A DNA stretch of 64,000 nt from assembly GCF_032854445.1 (NCBI RefSeq), contig NC_088301.1, forward strand, positions 31,089,630-31,153,629, in the 5' to 3' direction. This DNA is from Liolophura sinensis. Lineage: Eukaryota; Mollusca; Polyplacophora; Chitonida; Chitonidae. The notes beneath the pieces are model-generated. The model did not search any database and had not been told where the DNA came from. It saw nothing but the letters and a program-made list of their open reading frames with translations. This document shows positions 26,701-34,943 of the stretch, piece after piece. A program made the translations under genes and the position numbers. How positions within the stretch are numbered: position 1 is the first letter of the stretch; each line of letters begins with the position of its first letter.

Positions 26701-27859
26701 TCTACTGAGAGCTCTCATTATGCAACGAATATGTTTCCAAATGTATTTCAGATAAAAACTAATTTCACTGAGAAATATCAGTCATCAGCATCCTGTGTCC
26801 AGGCAATTCCAATTTAATACTTTTGTGTTAGTCTACACAGACATTTTTTTTTTGTTACAATCGGAAGTGTCCTCCTATTGCAGAAAAGTTAACTTTCCCA
26901 CTTGTTGAAATCGAGAACCCCCCATCAGACACAGAAAACATAGTTTCCTAAAACAACCACGATTAACTCTGACCCATTTTTGGTAGCATTGTGCGCAAGT
27001 CTTGTAGTTCTTAGTTCTCGCTTTAAATGCAGTTTGAGTTATCATCTGCTGGTAATTGGCAAGTAAAGATTTGCTGGGTGCTAAGTTCTATTACAGCTTT
27101 GTACATCAAGAGCTCTGCATGCATATTAACGGATAGTTAACATGCCATTCCACATATGCAAAAGTCCTGGGTGGTCACGCTTATGCTGATCAGTCTCCAG
27201 GGAGCGTTCTCCCGAATTCCCTTTCATCATAAAATGGCATTCATGAAACGATCAAGGTGCGCCTATTGTGAAGTAAACCTTTATGTACTAAATTCATAAA
27301 GATGAAAACTGAGGAAAACATGAACTGTTGGTGGCAGGAGCATGGACTGATAGCTCAGTGAAGCGTGAGCTGGTTTATTACGTTCGGGAACTGTCCATAT
27401 AATCCCCTGACGACCACTGATGCCCTCCCGCAGTGCCCAGTCAGTGAGAACCACAATCAAAGCAATGAATTCTGGATACACTTTGTGAGTCCCAGGGCGA
27501 AACTTTAGGTCAGTTACCGTACTTTTTAGTGCGATGGTTTTGATTACCCCTAAGAGCCATCTTATGGAGTTTCTTCTCTATCAGATGACAGTTATCCAAG
27601 TAGGTACATTACTAGTGATTAGTTGTGGGTTATTCTAACTCAAAGTCTCAACAAATTAATTGATTACCCTTAAAATCATAACTGTTGTCTCCTATATGTA
27701 TATTTATTCAGTTATTCTCAGTGAAATGTTTGTTTTACAGCTCAGTTTGGCCTGTCAAGACTGCTTGGATCCTCTCCTGATGTCTTGGGTGTGGCTGATA
27801 GAGTCGGGGTAGCCTTATCTGAGTTTGTGACAGCTGTGTCAGATCCCCAAGCAAAGTAG
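11704..27859 (+). CDS. DYTN: Dystrophin-family protein, dystrotelin-like, with WW domain (16 coding exons)
   Basis: Sixteen exons join at GT-AG sites with matching phases into 2145 nt (714 residues plus TAG). Domains in order: a WW domain with W17 and W39 ([16 protein letters not shown], then [11 protein letters not shown]); an EF-hand-like region (about 46-261) matching dystrophin's post-WW region, with [35 protein letters not shown] and [13 protein letters not shown]; a ZZ zinc finger (about 262-317) with CSVCKAC, CLLC, CQQC and GHKLKH; a linker; a glutamate-rich coiled coil (about 460-520); and a serine/aspartate-rich tail. Dystrophin relatives link membrane glycoprotein complexes to the cytoskeleton; ZZ and EF modules bind dystroglycan and the coiled coil binds dystrobrevin in the vertebrate proteins. 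Absence of spectrin repeats and the single coiled coil favour dystrotelin; human dystrotelin is about 578 residues. The start rests on a short first exon (see 11704-11734); a longer dystrophin with distant 5' exons is not excluded. Confidence 0.88.
12672..12868 (+). mobile_element. SINE family 1, 5'-truncated
   Basis: Starts at the gaccctggagcctctcacca segment and runs through gtgggaaggtctgg, the gaaatattcttgactacggc terminus and an ataaataaat tail. It lies in intron 1, ending about 50 bp before the WW exon. Confidence 0.75.
12917..12977 (+). CDS. DYTN: Dystrotelin-like exon 2, WW first half
   Basis: 61 nt, acceptor ttgtttcag, donor gtatgt. It encodes [19 protein letters not shown], aligning with dystrophin's GPWERA...NKVPYYIN, and leaves AA to make Asn with the next exon. 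Confidence 0.9.
13496..13632 (+). CDS. DYTN: Dystrotelin-like exon 3, WW second half and helix
   Basis: 137 nt, acceptor gatttcag, donor gtaagt. [11 protein letters not shown] completes the WW domain; [20 protein letters not shown] matches dystrophin's conserved post-WW helix. There is a five-to-six residue insertion (YYDKL) directly after WDHP relative to dystrophin. Confidence 0.93.
13633..15244 (+). other. Intron of dystrotelin-like gene
   Basis: AT-rich intron with no recognisable element; short frames on both strands lack coding support. Confidence 0.6.
15245..15443 (+). CDS. DYTN: Dystrotelin-like exon 4, EF-hand-like region
   Basis: 199 nt, acceptor gtctttcag, donor gtgagt. It encodes 65 full codons, from [12 protein letters not shown] to QNFLLNAYD, equivalent to dystrophin's LLNVYD region. 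Confidence 0.93.
15722..15845 (+). mobile_element. SINE family 1, degraded 3' fragment
   Basis: Contains ttccttccaccagaacgttg, aaatgaaatattcttgagta and cgcataaaaca, the family's 3' domain, in an intron. Confidence 0.6.
16598..16838 (+). mobile_element. SINE family 2, (ACTC)n tail
   Basis: Contains ctggttgacccgtatcagta, gcactagataaaagagcggt, ggattccttcgtcatcatat, gactgaaaaatcattg and cgttaaaccccaagcactca, then an (ACTC)n tail. The tRNA-like head is missing here but present in the copy at 55393-55752. Confidence 0.82.
17211..17296 (+). CDS. DYTN: Dystrotelin-like exon 5
   Basis: 86 nt, acceptor tgtttttcag, donor gtaaaa (weak). It encodes [19 protein letters not shown] and NARLSEKYK, matching dystrophin's GRTGRIRVLSFKTG. 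Confidence 0.92.
17450..17713 (-). mobile_element. SINE family 1, near full length
   Basis: Minus-strand copy from the tRNA-like head ggcctccatggctcagctgg through gaacccac-type centre to an ataaataaat tail at the low-coordinate end. It is inserted in an intron of the dystrotelin-like gene. Confidence 0.85.
17898..17977 (+). CDS. DYTN: Dystrotelin-like exon 6
   Basis: 80 nt, acceptor ctgtgacag, donor gtgtga. It encodes [20 protein letters not shown] then LQNALQ, matching dystrophin's YLFKQVASSTGF...LGLLLHDSIQ. Confidence 0.9.
18778..18855 (+). CDS. DYTN: Dystrotelin-like exon 7
   Basis: 78 nt, phase 0 at both ends, acceptor ttgttttcag, donor gtaaga. It encodes [20 protein letters not shown] then NSCIRL, matching the conserved FGGSNIEPSVRSCF block of dystrophin. 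Confidence 0.94.
19281..19392 (+). CDS. DYTN: Dystrotelin-like exon 8
   Basis: 112 nt, acceptor tgtttacag, donor gtaacc. It encodes [20 protein letters not shown] then HRVAVSES, matching dystrophin's [20 protein letters not shown]. Its last 16 bases and its donor are the founding copy of the 35-bp array that follows, so the exact donor used is ambiguous; this first one gives the correct phase into the ZZ exon, and reading past it meets TAG within eight codons. Confidence 0.93.
19377..20056 (+). repeat. 35-bp minisatellite copied from an exon/5' splice site junction
   Basis: The unit is agcagtgtcagaatcag/gt followed by aaccaactgcaccact, repeated about 19.4 times. The first copy includes the 3' end of exon 8 and its donor; 18 later copies keep a GT in the same context (17 ggtaacc, one agtaact). 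Copies differ at a few sites: tca versus tct before the donor, tgtca versus tatca, and cact versus cagt. Array length is not a multiple of three per unit. Confidence 0.97.
20296..20350 (+). CDS. DYTN: Dystrotelin-like exon 9, ZZ first half
   Basis: 55 nt, acceptor ctgtttcag, donor gtaagt. It encodes [17 protein letters not shown], the first half of the ZZ zinc finger (dystrophin KHQAKCNICKECPIIGF), with both CxxC cysteines present. Confidence 0.96.
20571..20784. repeat. 66-bp tandem repeat, about 3 copies
   Basis: Copies begin aatgtaaagatggtaacagt and contain ctctaagctgtacagtacca; the third copy has a 14-base deletion. It lies in the intron between the two ZZ exons. Confidence 0.92.
21026..21137 (+). 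CDS. DYTN: Dystrotelin-like exon 10, ZZ second half
   Basis: 112 nt, acceptor atccccag, donor gtaaga. It encodes [20 protein letters not shown] then [17 protein letters not shown], with CxxC pairs and the GHxxxH zinc ligands of a ZZ domain. Confidence 0.96.
21203..21455 (+). mobile_element. SINE family 1, near full length
   Basis: Plus-strand copy: head gttggttagcgcgctagtgc, B-box-like gtgagttcaagcccat, body gtgggaaggtctggcagcaa, end gtgaaatattctggagtacg and an aaataaataaa tail. Confidence 0.88.
21500..21556 (+). mobile_element. SINE family 1, terminal fragment
   Basis: Only ggagtacggcgtaaaacacc and an (AAAT)n tail remain, directly upstream of a family 2 copy. Confidence 0.7.
21557..21857 (+). 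mobile_element. SINE family 2, (ACTC)n tail
   Basis: Contains gagtcacacctaacacttta, gcttggcgttcagtatgaag, ctggttgacccgtatcagtt, gcactagataaaagagcagt, attgttgagtacggcgttaa and an (ACTC)n tail. Its terminal tgagtacggcgttaaac is shared with family 1. Confidence 0.85.
22113..22246 (+). CDS. DYTN: Dystrotelin-like exon 11
   Basis: 134 nt, acceptor tgcatttcag, donor gtaaca. It encodes [20 protein letters not shown] then [15 protein letters not shown], matching the post-ZZ basic helix of dystrophin (DFAKVLKNKFRTKR...YLPVQ). Confidence 0.93.
22603..22780 (+). CDS. DYTN: Dystrotelin-like exon 12, linker
   Basis: 178 nt, acceptor ttgatttaag, donor gtttgt. It is in frame with its neighbours and encodes a low-conservation linker rich in Ser, Asn and Gln, ending [13 protein letters not shown]. 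The acceptor is weak, so the 5' edge is less sure. Confidence 0.78.
23444..23656. mobile_element. MITE-like element with terminal inverted repeats
   Basis: Begins cctcaaccttttcgcatg and ends tatgcaaaaagtttaagg, an imperfect inverted pair. Its inside shares gcaaggtgtttattccagca with the copy at 62592. It is non-coding and intronic. Confidence 0.7.
23711..23826 (+). CDS. DYTN: Dystrotelin-like exon 13
   Basis: 116 nt, acceptor catcaacag, donor gtgagc. It encodes [20 protein letters not shown] and ends [14 protein letters not shown], the start of a coiled-coil-prone region. Confidence 0.85.
24285..24465 (+). CDS. DYTN: Dystrotelin-like exon 14, coiled coil
   Basis: 181 nt, acceptor atttcccag, donor gtttgt. 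It encodes 60 codons including [20 protein letters not shown] then [18 protein letters not shown], a heptad-like Leu/Val pattern expected of the dystrophin-family coiled coil. Confidence 0.92.
24620..24797 (+). mobile_element. SINE family 1, degraded
   Basis: Contains cctggcagcaacctgctgat, gtgggtttcctcccatcata, cgcataagtgaaatattctt and a gtcaagtaaatc end. Confidence 0.65.
25035..25500 (+). CDS. DYTN: Dystrotelin-like exon 15, acidic tail
   Basis: 466 nt, the longest exon; acceptor ccttgttgtag, donor gtaagt. It starts [15 protein letters not shown], in phase with the coiled-coil exon, then a Ser/Thr/Asp-rich low-complexity tail ending [12 protein letters not shown]. Higher GC than its surroundings supports coding use. 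Confidence 0.9.
25501..27740 (+). other. Last intron of dystrotelin-like gene
   Basis: 2.2-kb intron containing a 14-bp minisatellite (26096-26290). Small frames elsewhere lack splice support. Confidence 0.7.
26096..26290. repeat. 14-bp minisatellite, about 14 copies
   Basis: Unit cgatgcccatgtaa, early copies with cacg in place of catg and some aca/act substitutions. Translation gives spurious 14-residue periodic peptides on the minus strand. Confidence 0.95.
27741..27859 (+). CDS. DYTN: Dystrotelin-like exon 16, C-terminus
   Basis: 119 nt, acceptor ttgttttacag; splits a Ser codon with exon 15. It encodes [20 protein letters not shown] and ends SDPQAK then TAG at 27857-27859. The stop lies within the first unit of a tandem repeat. 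Confidence 0.9.
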
Positions 27860-28135
27860 AGGTGATTCAAACACAGTGTGAAAGTACTGTCACACCGCTA
27901 GGCAAAGTAGTGGTGATATGAACACAGTGTTAAAGTGCTGTTACACCCCCAAAATACCAGTGATATTAACCCAGTGTGAAAGTACTGTCACCCCCTCAGA
28001 CAGAGTAGTGGTGATATGGAAACAGTGTCAAAGTGCTGTTACACCCCCAAAATACCAGTGATATTAATCCAATGTGAAAGTACTGTCACCCCCTCAGACA
28101 GAGTAGTGGTGATATGGACTTAGTGTTAAAGTACT
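27847..28135 (+). repeat. About 50-bp tandem repeat starting on the stop codon, about 6 copies
   Basis: Copies can be followed by gcaaagtagaggtgat (containing the TAG stop), gcaaagtagtggtgat, then alternating ccagtgatattaacccagtg and agtagtggtgatatgg, with gtgaaagtactgtcac in each. It would be in the 3' UTR. Confidence 0.85.
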
Positions 28136-28229
28136 CTCATGTGGTAGCATCATCTTTTTATGCAACTGTTGTCAAAACCTGAAGGAAGTGGCAGTGACAG
28201 CAGCAAAGTTTAGAGATGTTTTCAGGCAC

Positions 28230-28230
<1 letters not shown>

Positions 28231-28269
<39 letters not shown>

Positions 28270-28322
28270 GAGTGAGAGTGAGTGAGTGAGTGAGTGAGTG
28301 AGTGAGTGAGTGAGTGAGTGAG
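28231..28322. repeat. (GA)n and (GAGT)n microsatellites
   Basis: About 18 GA units followed by gtgagagtgagagtgag and about 10 GAGT units, joined directly to the 60-bp minisatellite. Confidence 0.97.
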
Positions 28323-29890
28323 TTGGTGACAATACCACAGCGAGAGAGTGGCAATGACAACACTACAACTAGAGAGAGGGTTGGTGACAATACCACAGCA
28401 AGAAAGAATGGCAATGACGACACTACAACTAGAGAGAGGGTTGGTGACAATACCACAGCAGGAGAGAGTGGCAATGACAACACTACAACTAGAGAGAGGG
28501 TTGGTGACAATACCACAGCAAGAAAGAATGGCAATGACGACACTACAACTAGAGAGAGGGTTGGTGACAATACCACAGCAGGAGAGAGTGGCAATGACAA
28601 CACTACAACTAGAGAGAGGGTTGGTGACAATACCACAGCAAGAAAGAATGGCAATGACGACACTACAACTAGAGAGAGGGTTGGTGACAATACCACAGCA
28701 GGAGAGAGTGGCAATGACAACACTACAACTAGAGAGAGGGTTGGTGACAATACCACAGCAAGAAAGAATGGCAATGACGACACTACAACTAGAGAGAGGG
28801 TTGGTGACAATACCACAGCAGGAGAGAGTGGCAATGACAACACTACAACTAGAGAGAGGGTTGGTGACAATACCACAGCAAGAAAGAATGGCAATGACGA
28901 CACTACAACTAGAGAGAGGGTTGGTGACAATACCACAGCAGGAGAGAGTGGCAATGACAACACTACAACTAGAGAGAGGGTTGGTGACAATACCACAGCA
29001 AGAGAGAGTGGCAATGACAACACTACAACTAGAGAGAGGGTTGGTGACAATACCACAGCAAGAGAGAGTGACAATGACAACACTACAACTAGAGAGAGGG
29101 TTGTTGACAATACCACAGCAAGAGAGAGTGGCAACGACAACACTACAACTAGAGAGAGGGTTGGTGACAATACCACAGCAAGAGAGAGTGGCAACGACAA
29201 CACTACAACTAGAGAGAGGGTTGGTGATGATACAACAGTTAGAGAGAGTAGTGGTGACAATACCACAACTAGATAGAGTGGTACTGACAATACCACAACT
29301 AGACAGAGTGGTACTGACAATACCACAACTAGATAGAGTGGTACTGACAATACCACAGCAAGAGAGAGTGGCAACGACAACACTACAACTAGAGAGGGTT
29401 GGTGACAATACCACAGCAAGAGAGAGTGGCAATGACAACACTACAACTAGAGAGAGGGTTGGTGACAATACCACAGCAAGAGAGAGTGACAATGACAACA
29501 CTACAACTAGAGAGAGGGTTGGTGACAATACCACAGCAAGAGAGAGTGGCAACGACAACACTACAACTAGAGAGAGGGTTGGTGACAATACCACAGCAAG
29601 AGAGAGTGGCAACGACAACACTACAACTAGAGAGAGGGTTGGTGACAATACCACAGCAAGAGAGAGTGGCAACGACAACACTACAACTAGAGAGAGGGTT
29701 GGTGATGATACAACAGTTAGAGAGAGTAGTGGTGACAATACCACAACTAGAGAGAGTGGTACTGACAATACCACAACTAGACAGAGTGGTACTGACAATA
29801 CCACAACTAGACAGAGTGGTACTGACAATACCACAACTAGACAGAGTGGTACTGACAATACCACAACAAGATAGAGTGATACTGACAATA
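28323..29890. repeat. 60-bp minisatellite, about 26 copies
   Basis: The unit is two related 30-bp halves: gacaataccacagcaagaga gagtggcaat and gacaacactacaactagaga gagggttggt. From 28381 to 28920 alternate copies differ (agaaagaatg...gacga versus ggagagagtg...gacaa), giving a 120-bp higher-order unit. The block around 29041-29340 recurs about 480 bp later with the same marker copies (gatgatacaacagtt). Stop codons are nearly absent in several frames on both strands, which yields long false ORFs. Confidence 0.97.
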
Positions 29891-29997
29891 CATGTCTAAA
29901 CTTTCAACATTATTATGGTCTTTGAAAACTCTTTGCAGTTACTAAGTACTTAAATTATGGTGAGGAATTCCTGATGATCATGATGATTATGATGGCG

Positions 29998-30003
29998 AAT
30001 AAA
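29998..30003 (+). promoter_or_regulatory. Candidate poly(A) signal AATAAA
   Basis: First clean AATAAA on the plus strand beyond the minisatellite. If used by the dystrotelin-like gene, its 3' UTR is about 2.15 kb and contains the 50-bp and 60-bp arrays. Confidence 0.4.
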
Positions 30004-30083
30004 TGACATCTTTATCTTTACATTTCATATTCCTTCTCACCCAAAATGTTTCTTCATCCAACCTTTAGTTGAAATAATATATT

Positions 30084-30315
30084 TATTTATTTATTTGATT
30101 GGTGTTTTACGCCATACTCAAGAATATTTCACTTATACGACGGCAGCCAGCATTTATGGTGGGTGGAAACTGGGCAGACCCTGGGGGAAACCCATGACCG
30201 GAGAGGAAGCCAGCATGAGCTGGACTTGACCTCACAGCGACCGCATTGGTGAGAGACTCCTGGGTCATGACGCTGCACTAGCGTGCTAATCAACTGAGCC
30301 CACAGAGGGCCCTTG
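30084..30315 (-). mobile_element. SINE family 1 with internal deletion
   Basis: Contains tttgattggtgttttacgcc, actcaagaatatttcactta, cagcatgagctggacttgac and a tRNA-like head ending gggccctctgtgggctcag on the minus strand. About 35 bp of the centre are missing compared with other copies. Confidence 0.85.
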
Positions 30316-30637
30316 AAATAATATGGGTTCTGGGTTCAGCTGTTCGAAAGTGTATTAACTAATACTGGTATTAAGTCATATTTTATATTCAAAATTTTAG
30401 CCCAAGTCTGGAGACAATGCAATTCTCCAAAGTCAAAGTACCACAGCAGCAAGTTTAGTTCATATTTCATATACTTGGACACAATTTGTTTTAGGCTTAG
30501 TACAAAATTGGCTTGAAGTTAATCTGGTATTAAATCTTAAAACAGTTTTGAACAAAACCAGACCCTGTATCCTATCAGCTTCCAACAGTTACGAGGGGAG
30601 GCTGAAAAGTTTTTGGCTTAAGGTACTAGGAGTCATC

Positions 30638-30853
30638 CTATATACCCTATTTCTTCAACCTTTTCACATGTTCACCTCATGTTTTAAGCACTGCCAAGAC
30701 AAAAAAAAAAAAAAAGGTAGTTTTTCTCTGAACCCTGATGTTGGCAAACACACCAAAACATAAAAATTCTTGTTATTATCAAAACATTAAGGTCGATGAA
30801 TTACATCTAAAGTTGCCCTCAAACAGTCAAAAAGGTTGAAGAAATAGGGTAGG
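30638..30853. mobile_element. MITE-like element with terminal inverted repeats
   Basis: taccctatttcttcaacctt at the left is the near-perfect reverse complement of aaggttgaagaaatagggta at the right. The inside is AT-rich with a poly-A run and no coding capacity. Confidence 0.78.
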
Positions 30854-30937
30854 AAATAAATGTGTTCGGCAGGTTGCTATATATTACATCAAAATTGAAT
30901 ACAACGTAGGTCCTGTATCGGGTGGTGGGAGGTAGAA

Positions 30938-31022
30938 TCATATGTAGAGTTTTGTCAGCATCCGATCTCCTCCACCAGCATAAATGCGTCCCTCATTATC
31001 AACAGCAAAGAGCACCTGTTTC
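30938..31022 (-). CDS. Possible isolated terminal exon of unknown gene
   Basis: On the minus strand a good acceptor (ccctaactgtcttcag) is followed by 27 codons and TGA at 30938-30940. The peptide KQVLFAVDNEGRIYAGGGDR then MLTKLYI reads like a real, possibly beta-propeller-type, C-terminus. No upstream exons are recognised between here and the PDZ gene, and I do not know the family. It could be a relic or part of a gene with distant exons. Confidence 0.3.
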
Positions 31023-31989
31023 CTGAAGACAGTTAGGGACACTACAAAATATTTCAATAAAATTTAAAGAAAGTTTATTCACATAATTTACAGTTAAGTT
31101 TATGCAACAATACAAGTCACCCTTATATACGTCTTTATATTAGAGAATAACAACATAATTTGTTTTTTAAACTCCATTTACAGTAACAGTCTGAATAAAT
31201 GAAATAAAGCCAGGATATTCACACCTGGCTGTTTACTAATGGCAACAGGTGTGCAATGAAAATGGCACACTAATGGCAACAAGTGTGCAATGAAATTAGC
31301 ACATGCAACAAGAGGCACCACCTGTAGAAAAAAGATCTATAATGTTCATCACAAATATCTGAACGTGGTTCGAATGTAGGGATTGTATCATCACAGCTAT
31401 TGTAAAAATGGAGTACGTTAAAACTAAAACATATGTCTGGAGTCGTCTCTCTTGCTGTCACATTGCATAGACAAAATTAACGAAAAATTTGAATGAATTA
31501 AAGAGCCTCGCTGACCAACTGTGGTACGTGGGTGAGCGTGGCATCATGTCAGTATCTGAGGGTACAGTCCACCTTATTACAACAGGATGGAAATTAGTGT
31601 AGACCAATGCCGTTCATCGTTGCACTGGTTGATGAATATTTGACATACTGGTTTTGAATAACACTAATGAACGATAAGTAGATAACATGTACCTCAATCA
31701 ACTTTCAAGAATCAAAAAACATTGTGGCACATACACATGTAATGTTATTAAAAGACTATATGGAAGCAACACACAATGAAGACCTTAGACACAGCAAACA
31801 TCCAAAAACGAAAATAGAACGAATGCTGACTGCACGAGTAAAACTTTGAACCTACATGTACACAGTGAAGGAAGCATACAGGGAAATATTACAGCAGCTG
31901 AGCAATCTGAGAAATTTCTGATGCGCCCTAGTATTCTGTCTAGGGCTGGTTTTAAGAGATAATTTTAGACTGGGCACAAATCCTTTACC

Positions 31990-32200
31990 TATAGTGAAAA
32001 TAGGTCATACTTGGTTCACCAACTGTGAACATGTCTCGGGCTTGATGATTGACCTACGGTGAAAATAGGTCAGTTGATTCACTAAGTAGAAACAGGACAT
32101 GACAATTCATCAACAATGAAAATAGGTCACATGCCTGATTCGCCTACACTGAAAATAGGTCACACTTGATTCACTGAGTAAAAATAGGTCACACTTTATT
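31990..32200. repeat. Degenerate tandem repeat of gaaaataggtcac
   Basis: Five or six copies of tgaaaataggtca spaced about 30-45 bp with interspersed cttgattcac segments. Confidence 0.7.
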
Positions 32201-33739
32201 GCACACAAGTTTTTTTTTTTTATAGAAGTACAAATAAACCATCTATGCATTATCCTTAAGCTTCACTAGATAATCACCTTAACTTAAAGGGTAAGTCATT
32301 TAAAGTTGATGTTTTGAAGTACCATTTGTTCTACATTTGGCTGCACAGCAATAAGTTAACAACTCTGTGCATGGCATTAATAGTACAGCTATGTAGTGGT
32401 GTCTTTCTCGGGAGTTACCACCTCCTTTATGGCCGACTGGCATAAATTCCTGTCCATCTCAAAGAAATGTCACTGCAATTGTCTTAACATGAGGATTTCG
32501 TAAAAACTTTCGGAATGGTTAGATTTAAAAAAGTGACATTGCACAGTTTTGTTGCATTATATTTCATAGAATTTTCATAGAACTTATGATAATCAGAAGT
32601 TAACTGTCATTTCTTACATGTGTGTATTTAATATGTTTGTCAATATTTGCAGAAAAAACAATATTATATCACTTTTAAGTTACGGCATTTCATTCAAACA
32701 ACCCGAAAAAAGAGTAAACCACAAGAGTGTAATGCAATGTGTACATGATTTTTTTAGCTAATCTGGTGAAATTTTGTTTCCCTAATATGTTGTTATTAGG
32801 CTTAAAGAAAATGGGTATATTTGCCAAATTTGTTCATAATACTGTAGATTCCGTTGTGTAACTAGCAAGTTCTGGGTATATCTCATGCCGTCAACTCTGT
32901 TTCAAATCAGTGTAGCCATGCATGTTTAGGCCAATCACAGACAGTGAACACAGCAGTAAACAGAAAAAAATAACATGCAACACACTTTCTGAATTCACTT
33001 TTTTCTCAAGAAAAGCAGTTTATTTATAAAAATTAAACAACTTGCTAAACATAAGCGAGGTGGAAGGCTTTGCACCAGATAGGTATGATAGACGTGATAC
33101 AGATGAGTATAAAACAACATTAAAATCATAGTGACGACATGAAAAATCTTTTAACTTTTTAACACATGGGCCTGGATCTGAATTGTTCAAATTATTGGTA
33201 TTATTTTATACACGTTCAACAACACCTTTCATTCTACAATCATCCACTTTCATCAGTTTACAGGATCACGCCATGCAAGTTTAACAATCTAGGTAATAAT
33301 AAAATCTGAATATGGTGAAACAGTATTGTGTAAACATTTAAAGGGGAGGGTGCAGAGTGTGTAGTCACCGCTTATACAATTGTCCGCTATTAAATAACAT
33401 ACGTGTAGATCCAGGGTAATACAAAACGGAATGAATATGATCATCACAACCTTGCTATTATTGGCATACTACGAAGAAAAACAAAAATTAATATGGATAT
33501 GTGAATACAACAAACAAAACAACAACAAAAATTGTCTTACTTGTCCCATCTAAAAATACCCAGTGCATGTGAAGTCTGGGCAAATGGTTGCAGGTGTGAA
33601 AATGTGACTGTCCTAGAATACCAGACCAATGCAGCAAACAGTGATGGGGAACATTACCTGACTAAAACAAGTCTGCCTAAGCAGTGGACTACTTCATTTT
33701 TCCTGTAACACATCTCTGTCTCTGTATATCTATTTTTTT

Positions 33740-33845
33740 ATCTGACTGGATGGAGTATTACATCGTACTCAAGAATATTTTACTTATACGCCCTCAACCA
33801 GCATTATGGTCCGAGAAAGCCGAGTTCTGAAACCCACGATCACCG
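33740..33845 (-). mobile_element. SINE family 1, degraded fragment
   Basis: Contains cgtactcaagaatattttac, ttatacgccc and ccagcattatggtccgagaa. Confidence 0.6.
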
Positions 33846-34810
33846 CTTCTGTACAGCTAGTTGTGTATGTACACCCCAGAGACAGTCCACACGCACAGAA
33901 GTATAACAGCACACAATGATGGGTTTTTACACTCCTTGGAAACAGCCTGTATGGACAGGAACTGTTAAACAGTCATGCCAATTCTTTCTGGCTGTCCCTC
34001 AGACCTCCGCTGCTCATGAGTAAATAACTTTTACTAGATATCATTAAGAAAAACATGTTATATAAATAAGCTGACTTAAGTATTTGCAGTTTTCTTGTGC
34101 CAAATAATTAATACCACTAGTCAGATTCCAACCTAAGCGAACCATTTGGCTCTTTTCCAAAGCCCTTTAAACTAACCTTGCATGGACACTGTATTTCGCC
34201 CTAAGTCTGGTATGTAAAAATGGACTTTCAAAAGCACATAAATGATACTTTTGATCCCAAAACTTAACTGTTAGTCATAGCTCAATCAAACTTCATAAAA
34301 AAAAAATCGCTGGCCCAATATTATAGGTGGATGCATCCATCACAATCAAGCAAAATGTTGCACTTGAAAAAACTCCTAAACTTATGGTGAAATTACAAAC
34401 ATAACCGGTTTTCTACAGATATATTTGTTGGTGTGCATCTTCACCCCTGCTTAAAAGGCATTAGGACTGTCCGCTAACATTCCTAACATCAAAGAAAGCA
34501 AAAAGTTAAGTATTGCATTAGGTATTTTTCACTGAATCAAATGCAGAGAGAAGTTTGAATTTTAAGGTGGGTTACAAGGACTACAATGTACTTCATTTTT
34601 GCTGCATTGTTTGTCATGCTTGTCGTTGAACTAAATGCTATAGGTCTTTAATACAGTACAAAAATCTACATTAGTTAAAAGCAGCAATAAACTAACCTGG
34701 GCTGTTCTATGAGTGGTTATATAACAAGGGATATGCTAAAATCTGAAGACTTCTAAGCCAGCCTACTTCCTCATCTTTTCTGAGAGCTCCATGTTTCTTC
34801 TTAAATATAA

Positions 34811-34943
34811 TCTGGCGCCTGTTTCATGAAGCATACTTAATGCTAAGTAGCCCTTAGCTAAGTGCACTTTATATTTCTACAACATACGTTGTCATGGTAG
34901 TTAAGGGCAAACTTAGCTAAGTGAGCTTCATGAAATCGACACT
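34811..34943. mobile_element. Short inverted-repeat element (MITE-like)
   Basis: tgtttcatgaagc at the left pairs with gcttcatgaaatc at the right, and inside it cttagctaagtgcac pairs with the related cttagctaagtgagc region. The whole 130 bp could fold as a stem. No coding capacity. Confidence 0.6.

Noticed and set aside
28158-29899. Frames of 576, 508, 396 and 320 codons on both strands
   Set aside because: All are readings of the same 60-bp minisatellite, which lacks stops. Opposite-strand frames overlap completely, and the peptides are simple repeats without domains.
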